A DNA stretch of 64,000 nucleotides from Corallium rubrum (lineage: Eukaryota; Cnidaria; Anthozoa; Scleralcyonacea; Coralliidae): NCBI GenBank assembly GCA_964035015.1, contig OZ036007.1, positions 14,458,282 to 14,522,281 of the forward strand, read 5' to 3'. Shown here piece by piece: positions 45,490 through 57,500 of the stretch. Position numbers and translations under genes: made by a program. The notes below the pieces were generated by a model. That model had not been told where the DNA came from. It saw nothing but the letters and a program-made list of their open reading frames with translations, and made no database searches. Within the stretch, counting starts at the first letter, position 1. Each line of letters begins with the position of its first letter.

Positions 45490-47140
45490 GTTGAAACCAG
45501 TTTTATTTCGTTGTCCAAATTGTTCCACAATTTGACTTCTCTATAATGAAACGTTCTCTGACCAGACGTGGTATTAAAAAGTGGGATTTGAAAAAAAGAC
45601 GATTACCCGTGTAACATTCGTGGATATTTGAACGTTTTTTAAATTTATTACATGAATAAGGCGGAGCTAGATTATAAACACATTTATACATCATAACTAT
45701 TTCTCTGCATACTAGTTGTTGCTTCACCGGAAGGCAATTTAATTCTCGTAGTTTTGGTGAGATGTGTTCAAACTTTCTAGTGTTTGTCGCTATCCTGCAC
45801 GTAAAATTTTGCACCGATTGCAACTTATTGATGTTTTTAGAGGAAGTGTTTGACCAAGCAGTAGAACAATAAAGAAGCTTGTTCATTACCAATGCTGAGA
45901 CCAAGAGGGATAGGGAGGGTTTCCTTATCAAAGCATTTTTTTTACCCAGTTGATCTGCGTCAATTTAGCCATGTATGAGGAGACCAAATCGGTGATATGG
46001 CAATCGTACCTTAAATGAGTATCTATCGTTACTCCCAAATCTTTGGTTGTGGGCTAATAGTCTCCCCTAAGAAACTTAGGTTCATATCTGAAGGAAGACT
46101 TTGTCAGGAAGGAAGACTTTTCTCACCAAAACAAAAAGTTAAGCCCGGTTAGATGGGGTTAGTACTTGGATGGGTGACCGCTTGGGAATGTCCCGTTGTC
46201 GGGCTTGGAACTCATGTGGGTAGAGTTGTAGTTGATCTCTCTGTGCTTCGAGGGTTTTTCGCCGGTTCTCCGGTTTTCCTCCCTCCATAAAATCAACACC
46301 TAACATCTTAGCTGTGATCCGTGGTCTGAACTGTGTCGTATGGTGGCTGCCTTTAGCGCCTTTGATATGCCTCGACACGGCCACGTTGATCTGCGTCCTT
46401 TGCAATTCAGCCGCTGGCTGCAAGTAAGGATGATTAGCCCCCAGCCCTTCAATTGCCGCGTTCCGATCAGTAGGTATTTGGTCTTCGGGTTAATAAGTAA
46501 CTGGTGTTCAGAACAGCACTGCCACTTGGTAGAGATCTTCTTCAAGATGTTGTTTGGCATGGTCCGCGTCTTTAACAAGGAAAGACAGGAACATTTAGGA
46601 GTCATCAACATAGGATTCAAGACGGCTGTGACGTGGGGCCAATGGCAGGATATAGATAGTGGTACCCCATGAGTGATGTTGAGAGGTGACGAAACAGTTG
46701 AACCAATTCGAACAACTTGTGACCTTCCAGTTAGGTAGCTTTCAAACCACTGCATTACACTAGGAGATGCACCGATGCAACTTACTTTTTTAAGCAGGAT
46801 TGGATGGCTTATGCTATCAAATGCCTTTCTTTGATAAGTCCAGCAAGATAGTGCTGTTGCTGATTTCTGATCCATAGCCTCCAATATAGTATTACCTACC
46901 AATATGTTCAGAGTCTCTGAGGAATGATATTTCCTATTTCCATTTTGGTGGGATGTCAGACAATTGTTCATGGATAAAAATGTTGAATTGAACTAAGGCG
47001 ACTTTCTCGCAGACCTTCGACACAACGATAAGCAGAGAAAGAGGACGGTTATTAGATGGTTGTTCATGATCTCCTTCCTTTATTAAGGGAATAACTTCCG
47101 CCTCCTTCCAGGTTTGTGGGAACGTAGAGGGGACATCAAT
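45490..47140 (-). pseudogene. Decayed LINE reverse transcriptase, split by a 5S-like SINE
   Basis: Fragment 46330-47140: SKAFDSISHPILL-like core (here RKAFDSISHPILLKKVSCIG), VMQWFESYLTGRSQVVRIGS and LLINPKTKYLLIGTRQL, with several frame breaks. Fragment 45490-46133: SFLGETISP-like, DLVSSYMAKLTQINWVKKM, PSLSLLVSALVMNKLLYCST, KLQSVQNFTCRIATNTRKFE. Together they are one non-LTR element, probably L2/CR1-like, with the SINE at 46139-46325 between them. Inactive. Confidence 0.8.
46139..46325 (+). repeat. 5S rRNA-derived SINE (copy 2)
   Basis: 'gttaagcccggttagatggg', 'gttagtacttggatgggtga', 'ccgcttgggaatgtccc', then the same body as copy 1 ('cttcgagggtttttcgccgg'). The tRNA-like head is absent. Confidence 0.85.
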
Positions 47141-47283
47141 GAAGCGTTAATGATATATGTGTAGTTAACTTCGCATTTTACATCAACAAACAACACAAAC
47201 ATTTATTCATACATTCACCAAAAAATACATAACAGAACACACTGAAATAAACAACCGGAAAATGTGCAGTCTCGAGGAGCTTG

Positions 47284-49440
47284 TCACGTGCCGAATTGGC
47301 CAATCAAAATACATGTCAACAGGTAGCCCGAGAAGCTACAAAACAACTCAACGTTCCTACACTCCCCTCGTTGACACCAATGGTGATCAACTAAAGTGTA
47401 TTGCATGCATGTGTTCAGTTTCCTTTTCTTGAGGTCACTTCTGAGGGGATCAATAGTTGAATGGGTCTTCGTAACGTTGTAGGTTTCTTTGTCTCCTTGG
47501 TTTATAACTCTAATCCTTGCTGATCTAACTTTGCCGTCCCTGACAGACAATAACTCTTCTATTCTCGCCATTCTCCAAAGACATCTTGCAGTCCCTTGTT
47601 CCTTCATGAACACAATGTCTCCCACAGCTAGCGTCTCTTCTTTGGTTCTGTCCTTGATGGCTTTGGCTTTCCCTAAAAGGCTGGTGAGGTACTCTTCGAC
47701 CAACGGGTGGTGAACTGAGTTAATAATCTTCGGTGGTGCTGCATTCGCCTCGTAAGACTATCATTGGTACTTTTGATGTCACTGTACTCTTCATTTGGCG
47801 TGGAAGCAATTATCCTTCCGTAAATAAGATGTGATGGAGACAAGGGATAGGAATCGCTTCAACATCGTCATAGATGTATGTCAACGGACGAGCGTTCAAC
47901 ACTCGTTCAATCAAAGGTCAACAAGGCTTTGAGACAATTTTTGGTAAGACAAATAATTCTCTCCCAGAACCCTCCCCACCAGGAAGCCTTCTCGACAATG
48001 AAATTCCAGCTCACTCCACGCTTGGCCAGATCGGCTGTTACTTGGGGCGGACGACGAATGTTCTCAATTTCCTTGCGACACGATTTGAAGTTCTTTGCGT
48101 TGTCGCACATCAGCACGTTGAGGAGTCCCCTTCTGCTCGTAAAGCAGCGAAACGCTCTTAGGAACTGTTCTGCGGTACATCCGCCAACCAATTCCAAATG
48201 AACCGCCCTTGTTGCTGCACATATCAAAAGGCAAACATATACCTTTTCAGTCGCATTGACGTTGGACGGATCCTTCTTTCGCACGTACAAAGGCCCGGCG
48301 TAGTCTACACCTGTGTTACTCCATGGAGGTCCTTCATCTACTCTTTCTCGTGGCAATTGAGGAGGTGGCATAACAGCAAATGGTTTTCTTGAATGTCTTG
48401 CGCATACGACACATTGTTTGATGAAACGTTTCACAGACTCTCTTTCTTTGGGTATCCGGTAATTCTCTCGCAACCAAGTAAGGGTGCTCTGAACGCCGCT
48501 GTGCATCCTCTTGTGATGTGCATCTTTGATCATCAGTGACGAAAGGTGATGCTTGGCAAGCAAAAGCACGGGATTCTTCGCTGCATAAGCCAGAGAGGAA
48601 TTTTCTAGTCTTCCCTTGCAACGTAAAACTCGGTTATCATCTAAAAAGAGCCCAAACTGTTTAACATAAGCAGGAGGGTTTGGATTGTTGTGAACAACAG
48701 CGTTGAGTCCTTTATCGTAGAACTCTTCTTGAACTGACAAAATCCATTGCGTTCTTGCATAGTTTATCTCGCCAGCGGTTAACTGCTCGTCCACAGCGGT
48801 TTCACGTGGATTTCGTTCTGTGCTTTCCAGGCGGAGCTTCAGCTTGTTCACAAATCTAACCACTGTGGCGGTTTTGCGGAGTAGCTTTGTTAAACTGCTG
48901 AATGTGTCGATCTTGACTACTCGGCTTACACGTAGTCTTGGGCTGGTGTTTTGTGCGGCAGCGAAGACATGGGTTACGATAGGCGGTTGCTTGACAACTT
49001 CACTTAAAGCAGACTGTTCGGACTCCTTTTCACTGGTCATAGGAGGTCACTGGGCTCGTCGTGCTTGAGAAATTCGGGACCACTCCACCATAATTCACTT
49101 TCAATGAGTTGTTGGATAGTCGTTCCCCTGGAGGGCAGATCTGCAGGGTTTTCACTACCCGGGCAATGCCTCCAAACCTTTGTTGGCGTTAGTTTGCGGA
49201 TTTCATCAACTCTGTGTGCAACATACTGCTTCCAGCTCTTCTCGTTTCGGATCCAGTGCAGGATTGCGGTTGAATCGGTCCAACAATAAATGGCATCGGT
49301 TGTCGTGACCTTGCGTAGGGCTTTCAGCACCGTGTTCATCAAACGAGCTAGAATACGAGCACCTATATATAAGAGTTCCAAACGGGGTATTGTGACAATA
49401 CCTTATGATACACGCAGGTGGATCATTGATACTAAAATAC
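47284..49440 (-). pseudogene. BEL/Pao retrotransposon pol, RNase H and integrase part
   Basis: The 3' half of a BEL/Pao polyprotein. RNase H (about 49040-49400): VTIPRLELLYIGARILARLM, CWTDSTAILHWI, WRHCPGSENPADLPSRG. Integrase (47907-49040): zinc-binding HHKRMHSG with CVVCARHSRKP; catalytic region WSNTGVDYAGPLYV, MCDNAKNFKS (the usual GTNF motif is altered) and FIVEKASWWGGFWERII. C-terminal DUF5641-like domain (47284-47703): VGDIVFMKEQGTARCLWRMA, RSARIRVINQG. A frame break lies between 47700 and 47910, and a stop precedes VTIPRLEL. gag, protease and RT are missing, and no LTR was recognised, so it is a relic. Confidence 0.9.
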
Positions 49441-49447
49441 TTACACC

Positions 49448-50450
49448 TTAGGGGGTATTTACATGGATGAATGTTGTCCCAGTCACCGAAGAGGGACACA
49501 ATGGCCCCAGAGCTACAGTTCACAGAGTGTTTATATGAGAAAAAGTTGTCCCTGATAGCAAGGGCAAACCAACTTTTAAGGTCTTCGTTAAGGCTTGCAG
49601 TTTCATTTCTGTAAAGGCGATTTTCCACTAGGCGAAAAATGTCGCGCGAAGCGATATTTTCTTTTGTCTCGCAAGCTCTCGAGTGGAACTAATTAGCCAA
49701 GACAAAAGAAAAATGTCGAGTCGGTCGAGAAATGTCGCCTAGTGGAAAACCGCCATCAAGCGCTCTCAATTCGTCAGAATTTATGCCCCAAAAATAAAAT
49801 AGATATCGTTAGAAAACTATTAATTTGTAGAAGACACTGGTGTCTTTGGTTTCGCAATAACCACAAACCGTTAATAGTTGTGAGTTTTTTAATTAAAACC
49901 AGGGCGACCTCGGGGCGACCTCGGGGCGACTCGAATAAAAAGGCGTTTTATTTTGTTCAAAGTCTTTTTTTGTAGCTTGATTCCGAGATAAATTCCCAGC
50001 AAAACAGTGTCACCGTTTTTTGATATGTCAAGTTTTGCCGATTTTATTGACGACCAAAGTTAAAAACGCTGTTTTTCGACCAACACTCGGACAAAATAAG
50101 TCATAAATTCGAAACCAGGCAATAAATAGAAAAACGCTGACACCTGTTTTGCTGGACATTTATCTCGGAATCGAACTGCGAAAAAATTATCCTACTACCC
50201 AAAACAAGTGTCAAATTCCCATGTAAACACCCACTGTCGCGACTAAAGGCGGTTTTCCACTAGGCGAAAAATGTCGCGCGAAGCGACATTTTCTTTTGTC
50301 TCGCAAGCTCTCGAGTAGAACTAATTAGCCAAGACAAAAGAAGTCGAGTCGGTCGACAAATGTCGCCTAGTGGAAAACCGCCTTACATAAAATGAATTAT
50401 GCAAAGTTGGCTTTCCCAGGACAACTCTCGTCCATGTAAACGGGACCTTA
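49448..50450. mobile_element. TIR element with two nested copies of a palindromic MITE
   Basis: Ends 'ttagggggtatttacatgga' against inverse 'taaggtcccgtttacatgga'. Inside, 49612-49756 and 50244-50385 are two copies of a small palindrome, 'ggcggttttccactaggcga' to its inverse. No ORF. It lies at the 5' break of the BEL/Pao relic. Confidence 0.7.
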
Positions 50451-50629
50451 TCTACACACCATTATTCATAAAGATGGCCGCCAATTTCTATTTCAGTTGA
50501 TATGCATTAAAATTAGCCTTCCCAACCTTGTTCACGCGTAAATTTTCTCTTCATTTATAAACAAAAAATCAAGGTTGGAAAGAATATAAATTTGAGCCAT
50601 GTAATAGTTGTCATTGACGTATGTTCTAA

Positions 50630-50807
50630 GGCATTGTTAACAAAAGTGAAAACGTTCTCTAGAAATAAAATAACCACGACAATTTTTGAGAGTTCATAGC
50701 TCTAGGACTATATAGGTCGGATTGTCATAAAAGTTTTGGGTAAATGCTTCTTGCCATGTTCTTCTTTTCACTAAAACAAAAAAGGGCAACAAGATTTTTA
50801 TTTCAAG
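50630..50807. repeat. Dispersed repeat ('ttgagagttcatagctc')
   Basis: Copy related to 5640-5865. Confidence 0.45.
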
Positions 50808-50815
50808 GACATTTT

Positions 50816-51176
50816 CAGTGGCGTAGCCAGGGGGGAGCTGTGGGAGCCGCCCCCCCCCCTTTAGATAGAAAACAACAGACATGTAACTGCAAAACTGATG
50901 CAATATGAATTGTGTCAGGAAATAAACTGTAAACAGTGTATTTCAATCTACTGAGTGTATGCATTTTGAGTATCTATGTGAAGTTTGCGTATTTTGAGTA
51001 TTTTATATGACGTTTTTTAACTTTTAGGGTCTGTAAAATCGTCCTCCAAAAGCCAGGAAATGGCATTTCAGCGACTCTCGATTTCAAAATTTCCCGGGGG
51101 AGCATGGCCCCGGACCCCCCTAAAGATGTATTCTGATTACGGCTCCCCCCCTTTCAAAATTCTGGCTACGCCCCTG
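50816..51176. mobile_element. hAT-like MITE, 8 bp TSD
   Basis: Ends CAGTGGCGTAGCCAGG / CTGGCTACGCCCCTG, flanks GACATTTT on both sides (50808-50815, 51177-51184). G- and C-rich stretches inside. Fragments of the family are at 1070, 22027 and 59232. Confidence 0.85.
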
Positions 51177-51283
51177 GACATTTTAAGAATTCGAAGCCGT
51201 TTTATACACTTGCAAACTGTTAGAGGATGGAAGTTACACTAAACATGATACAGTCTGAAATTTCTAATTTCAATTTTTACTAG

Positions 51284-51584
51284 ATTAACCTCATTTCTCA
51301 TTCTATTATTCAACATCAACCTAATTTCTGTCCTGGTTGAAGGGCTGTTTAACGTCAAAGGTAAAAGAGACAAAGCACTTTACGGCTACAGTTTCTTGAA
51401 TATAACAGATACAAGTATGGAAAGATGTATGGCAAAGTGCCTGGAGAATTGTCGTTGTTTGTCATTTCAAATGTGTGATCACGAAGAATGTCAGTTGTGT
51501 TCATCCGACAAGGATCAAAGTCCTTCAGCATTCCGTGAAAGAAAAGGATGCACTTATTACGATTTTCAAAGAGATTTGTCTGGG
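51284..51584 (+). CDS. Exon of the PAN/EGF protein (signal-like segment and PAN)
   Basis: Acceptor 'caatttttactag', donor 'gtaaga' after ..TCTGGG. Covers the hydrophobic segment and the whole PAN/apple-like domain. Confidence 0.85.
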
Positions 51585-54500
51585 GTAAGATGCAATGTTT
51601 TATGGTTTAACATGCGCTGAGTACTTTTATCTACTGGGTAAAAACTAGGATTTTGCAAACTCTAATGTTTTAATCAAAAGCAAACAATCACAATAAAATA
51701 TGTAATGTTTAAAACATGAGCAACATGCAGTGTTCTATTAAATTTGAACACCAGGTGATAGCCGAGATTTTAGATCTGATAAAACACCTACTGTACATGT
51801 TTTCAAATCCTTCAGAAATGACTTATTTGGTAAGTTAATTAGTGTAAGAATTATGAAAAACAAAAAAAAACTAAAGTTCATGTAATCAGAAACATTTTTT
51901 ATCACAAACATTTTTTATCAAACATAAAACCACGGACGTAATACCAATTTCCTTCGTCTTTTTCGTTTGCTAACAAGCCGTTAACACCCTGCTCCTCACC
52001 GTAGTAGTTAATTAAGCCCAGTGAAATGGGGCTAGTATACAGTATTCGGACGGCTTCATGTAAGTAGAGTTGTAGGTTCTCTCCTGTGTTTCGAAGGTTT
52101 TTTACCAGGTTCTCCAATTTTCCTCCTTCTGCTCTCCAATCATTCCAGATTTACGTCTAGAAACGTACTATATTAATTCTTTGAAAGTTTTCATGGCTAC
52201 AATGTGATATAGATAAGCTTTGTGGAAACACCACGTAAAATATTTATTTGCTCAGCTTTCGGCCTATTGATTCAATATGATGATGTAATATATCAACAAC
52301 GAGTTTGAGTGTTTCATCAGGGGATCCAAACACGAGAAAACATGATGTATTGTCTTCGAGTGTTTGGATTCCCCTGATGAAACACGATAAACGAGTTGTT
52401 GATAATGCATCTCAATCGAGCGATTTCAATTGGGAAATACAATTATAAAATAACATGTATACTACGCTAGCCCTGATTGGTTCATTGCCGTGTTTGGATC
52501 AGAGTATCCAAACACGGAAAATTCCCGCCAAAACGATTTTTTGAAAATGTCGGACAGTATATCTTATTCAATTGTGATTATTACTCGGGCGATCTGTGGT
52601 AGCCGAGTCTAGGTTTCGCGATTCTCCATATTATTATTTTTATTTTTTTGCGACGCGTTATTAGTCCTCTGGCGGCCACTGGCGATATTGACCAATAAGC
52701 TTTGCGAAACTGAGGCATGTGACTATATCTAAAGTGTTCTGATCTATCAATGCGAGGGCGGAGCTTTAGTATGGCTATGTCTATGACATCTTTGTCTGAC
52801 TACATGTTCTCCGAAAGAAACAAGGAAGCAATTTCTCGGCGATACTACACATTGTAATGATTGTAAGACTTGTGGCCTTTTACCAAAACTCGCCAGGATC
52901 TGTTGAAGTAAAGGTAAGCTGTTTCGTTATTTCCATTGGTATATACAGTACGTAAGCTTATTTAGATAGCCGTCGTCTAAATTTAGTTTGTAGAACAAAG
53001 TTTTTATACCATGTTTAAACGATTTTGTTTGAGCAGTTTGAAATTGGTTATCCGTGTATGAATTAAACATTTTGAAAAGTTGTTGAACACAATTAACTTA
53101 AGCTCATTTGAATAACCATAATCACATAGACATGGATACATGTAAACAAATCTCTTAAAAATTGACATTGTGATTACTATACTGGTATAGCTTCATGGAT
53201 TTGTTCATGTAATGACTCATGTAATGACTCAAGATTTTGAGCCTTGGACCCTTAGGGTTGTCCACATTATGTCAACATGATTTTGAGCATAATAGTGAGG
53301 CAAAAGTATAGTTCCACTCTTTGTGTTCTTGAAAAAACTTTTGGCAAAACTATATTAAAGATGGATTCCCACACAAGACACCAGTCTAGGGACCAAGGAC
53401 CCAAGGCACAGCACTTTCTCGATAAACATGCACAATGCAAACCGTAACCCATAACCATTTTGGTTGTGCATGTACTGTATCGAGAAAGAGCCCAAGGCAC
53501 CTCATTTTAAGGCCATTCCTGGTTACATTGACTTCCAGACATACATTGCTTCCAGTATATCCAGTTCTAGATGACTACTGGTACAAGTTTTAATGCTTCA
53601 GTGTCAGCTGCCTCCTGTGTTTACTGTCATCTACTAATTCATTTGACCTGTCTTTATGCTAATCATAATGGAGCATAATAGATAGTGATGCTACAGTATT
53701 TGAGCAAGGTTTAAAACACATGTTCTCTCTAGTTCATCCACCTGATATTGATTGAAATTCCACTTTTATACCCCAGGCTAAATTACTGTAACTGTCACAA
53801 ACCCATACCCATACCCAGGGTCTTTATTACTTGCCTTTTATGTACTGTACCTAACATTTAGAATTAGTGCTGGGCAATCCCTTTTATCTGCCACCATCAT
53901 CAACTTTGGCTGATACTCATGAAAATCTTGGACCATGGCTCTATTTTCTCTTATACAGTACTTTTTGGCTAATTTTTGTTTTATAATCTGTAGGTCCAGG
54001 CCCGGAGCCAGGTTTGGACAATCACTACCTGTCATGATCAGTGCTGGTAAAATCTGATGTTTCTGATATATTTCTGGAAGATAAATCTAAAAACCTGGAA
54101 GTTAAATTTACTGTTGGCATGTACACAGAATGTTGGTGGAGTCACATTGTTATCATACATGTACTGTATATCAATACTATAGAACAATCATGCTGTCCTT
54201 TCATTGAACATTGTCTACACTGATGGCCTGCAAACTATGGTTACAACCCAAAAGCAGGGTACAAAACATTTTCACAGGATTTTGTCAAACGACTTAGTTT
54301 TTCAGCATTTGCCGACAAACATTGGTCAAGTTAACCCAGTTGTCTGTTACCCAATGTTAATAGACATGAAATCCCTAAATGCAAAAGTATTTTTTGTTCA
54401 CTACTTTCACAAGTTCATGTAATTATAGTAAATGGTTACATATGTACAACAAATAATGTACTAAATTTATCATGAAATCAATCATGGCACAATGCTTGAA

Positions 54501-57500
54501 ATTGTGCAGTGGCTCATCAGCCTAAAAGTTTGTGGACTGTTGGTCTACACATACAAATAGCTCAGCAAAAACAATTTCAACAACTTTCTAATCACTAATT
54601 AATGCTGTAATTATTAGTCAATGCTTACGATGTCAATAACTTTTTTTTGGAAATCAATGTTTAAAATGGTCTTCATCCCGACCTGTAACATACTCTCTTC
54701 TAAACCTTACTGCTACTGACCTTAATTGCTTAATCTGTTGTATTTGTTTACATGATATCCTGAATTGTGAAGTGGTCTAGAATTCCAGATAATCCTGAAT
54801 ATTAAAGAAAATGAAACCCAACCCTGACCCCCACCTCACAGTAACCCTAAATGTAACCACAACCCCCCAGGGAGAAAGTTCCACCACTCAGACCCTGACC
54901 ACAACACCCCTACTGTTTTTTTGTTATATGCTTTTAGTTTAACATCCCACATGTGGGACAGAGAGGTCCCCTAGGCATCAGGATCATCCTGAATTCTGGA
55001 CACTTTAAATTGACAATTCATGATAGTCCTGCGCCACATTCAGCGTTCGATCTGATCTTCCTCAGCCCACTCCCACCTCTTTGCTCATGCGTTATAGCGA
55101 TCTCTACACTTTCCAGTAGCCCGAGTGCACACCTGACCCAGGTGTCTTGTTTTATAAAAGAAATACCAAATGGTGTTTTCCATGTTTGGAGACTCTTATC
55201 CAAACACTTGGGAAATTGCTCGACTTTCGAAAGCTAAAAACACTCGCCTACGGCTCGTGTTTTGTTACGCTTTTCTCCACTCTCGCAATTTCCCGCGTGT
55301 TTGGATCAGGGTATCCAAACACGGAAAACCATTTGGTATTTCTTTATTAAAATAAACCCTCATAAGATTTTATTCATGAGTGTGTAAAAGTTATTCATGC
55401 AGCAACTTGTTCATTTTGCATAAATAGTTAAGATCTTAAGAATTAGATGAACACCGGTTTTCATCTAATATCTTGGGCTTTACTGCAGTATCCAACTTCA
55501 AACAGGCGATTGAATGAACTATTGTAATTGGCTGATTATCTCATGAATTATTAATGAGTTTGAGATTATAGTAATAATTATTATAGTTATTATTATAATT
55601 ATTATTATATTGCTCTGATGAAAGCCTGAGTCAACAGGCCGAAAGCTTAGCAAATAAATATTTTACGTGGTGTTTCCACAAAACTTGTCTATATAAACTT
55701 CCTATAGTTTTATCATGGAAGGCCATTGACCTATCAGAATCTAAATACCGTCGTTATACGTTACCTTCTATGAATAAAGTCGCTTTACTTAATCTTTTTT
55801 ACGAATTATTAATGATTTTTAAGAGTAGTGTTATAGGGGCCGATCGAGCCTCTTTTTTAAGTCGGGTCTAATAAATATTCACACGGCATTCATTACTATT
55901 CAGGCGGCGTTCATTAATATTCACGCGGCGTTTCATTAGTATTCCGTGTGACGCACGGTGTGACGCACGCCTAACCTTAATCCCATTATTATTATTATTA
56001 TCATATTATTTCTCAGGCTCCTTTGGGACCCTCTAACCCTAACTTTTATCCAACCCCCTAACCCTAGCTCTTATCCACCACCACCACCCCGGTTTTCACT
56101 ACGCCATGGAGACTTTGAATATTTTATTCGTTAGAACGTAAATGATCAAACAGTGTTTTACACGTTTGGTGGGCAATAAATGTTAACAATTTTGGAGAGT
56201 TATCGTTTACTTAGGCCTAGTTTGTAGAATCAGTGTGGGGAATAATGAGAAAAAACGTATCATACAAGCGTTGAAAAGTTTGTATATTGTGACACAGAAA
56301 ACGCTTGGCAACGAACACTTAGAACTTAAATATTCAGACTGATATCTGCATACGTCATGTTAGAAATGTCATTAGGAGATCTTTAGAGAGTCATTAGCGA
56401 ATGAAACAATAGGACATGTTTAGGCAGGGCAATTAAGGGGATTAGAGACCAAAAGAGCACGTGTATTTTGCAGAAGACAGAATTCACAGCAATCAGTTTA
56501 AAATATTTATTTAGGCGTTGGTTTAACTCTTTCCTGTCCGGATTGGTCTTTATTATTTTATTCTGGCTACCGCCAGACGATTTTATTCACCTTGGGGAGG
56601 CCCTCGGACCGGAATGGGTTAAACTTATACATGTCAATAGAATAAATTACGGTTACATACAAATAGTTACACTGATCAGTTTAAAACGTTTTTAATAAGG
56701 TCGGCTTCTGTTATTGTATCTAGTAGGCATTCGCACTTTCTAAAGCACTTTATAAAGATTCTGAGGGTCGTTCCTGGGGCGCAGTGTGATGTATAAGGAG
56801 TCTTCATTTTGACTTATATTCATATGAGCTTTCTTCTCTATGCGAGTCTTCGTTGTATGAGTCGTTTTCACCAGGCTTTGGGTATTCAACAGTTGGAGGT
56901 AGAAAATATGGTTTAGGTACGCTAAGTTTAGACGGAGAATCTAACGGAAGGTGTTCAGGTTGCTGGGGTTCCGTTTTTTGAGGCTTCTGTGGAATCTCTA
57001 TCAAGCATCAGATATCCATGGGGGCGACTCGTTGCTTCTTCGTAACTCTTCATAAATTCCTGAACATGTCCAGGATTCACTTGTCATGCCATAATAGAAA
57101 TTTGTTGTTTATCTCTCGGAGACTTGAAGAGTATGATATAGTGTGCGTTGAGGCTGTTGTTTCTGGTTTCCTTTCGCTTGGTGAAAAGAGTTTTTACCCA
57201 TACGGTTTTACCACTCTGAGTACACCCTGCAACAATGCACGTAAACGGATGCTGCAAAACTGTGGATCCATTGACGAGAGGACCTGCCTGTCTTATTTGT
57301 TTTGTCGACGATCTATGAACTATCTTCATGTGACGGAAGATATTACTTGAATTAGCGAAAGATTTTCCACTAACTTCACAAACGTAGGAGATGTTTCAGT
57401 TAAGACTGTCAGATCAAAAATGAAGATTTTTCTATTGTCCATCCTTGTCTATAGTGATTCAACACAATAGTCCAAAGACTGTGGTCATAGTCCTAAGACT

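Noticed and set aside
52296-52400. Fourth hammerhead from 'cccctgatgaaacac'
   Set aside because: CTGATGA is present in both arms, but no GAAA with a stem II follows; kept only as an inverted repeat.
52857-52913. Exon starting MIVRLVAFYQ before 'gtaagc'
   Set aside because: No matching downstream exon or conserved domain; a Met and a GT are expected by chance.
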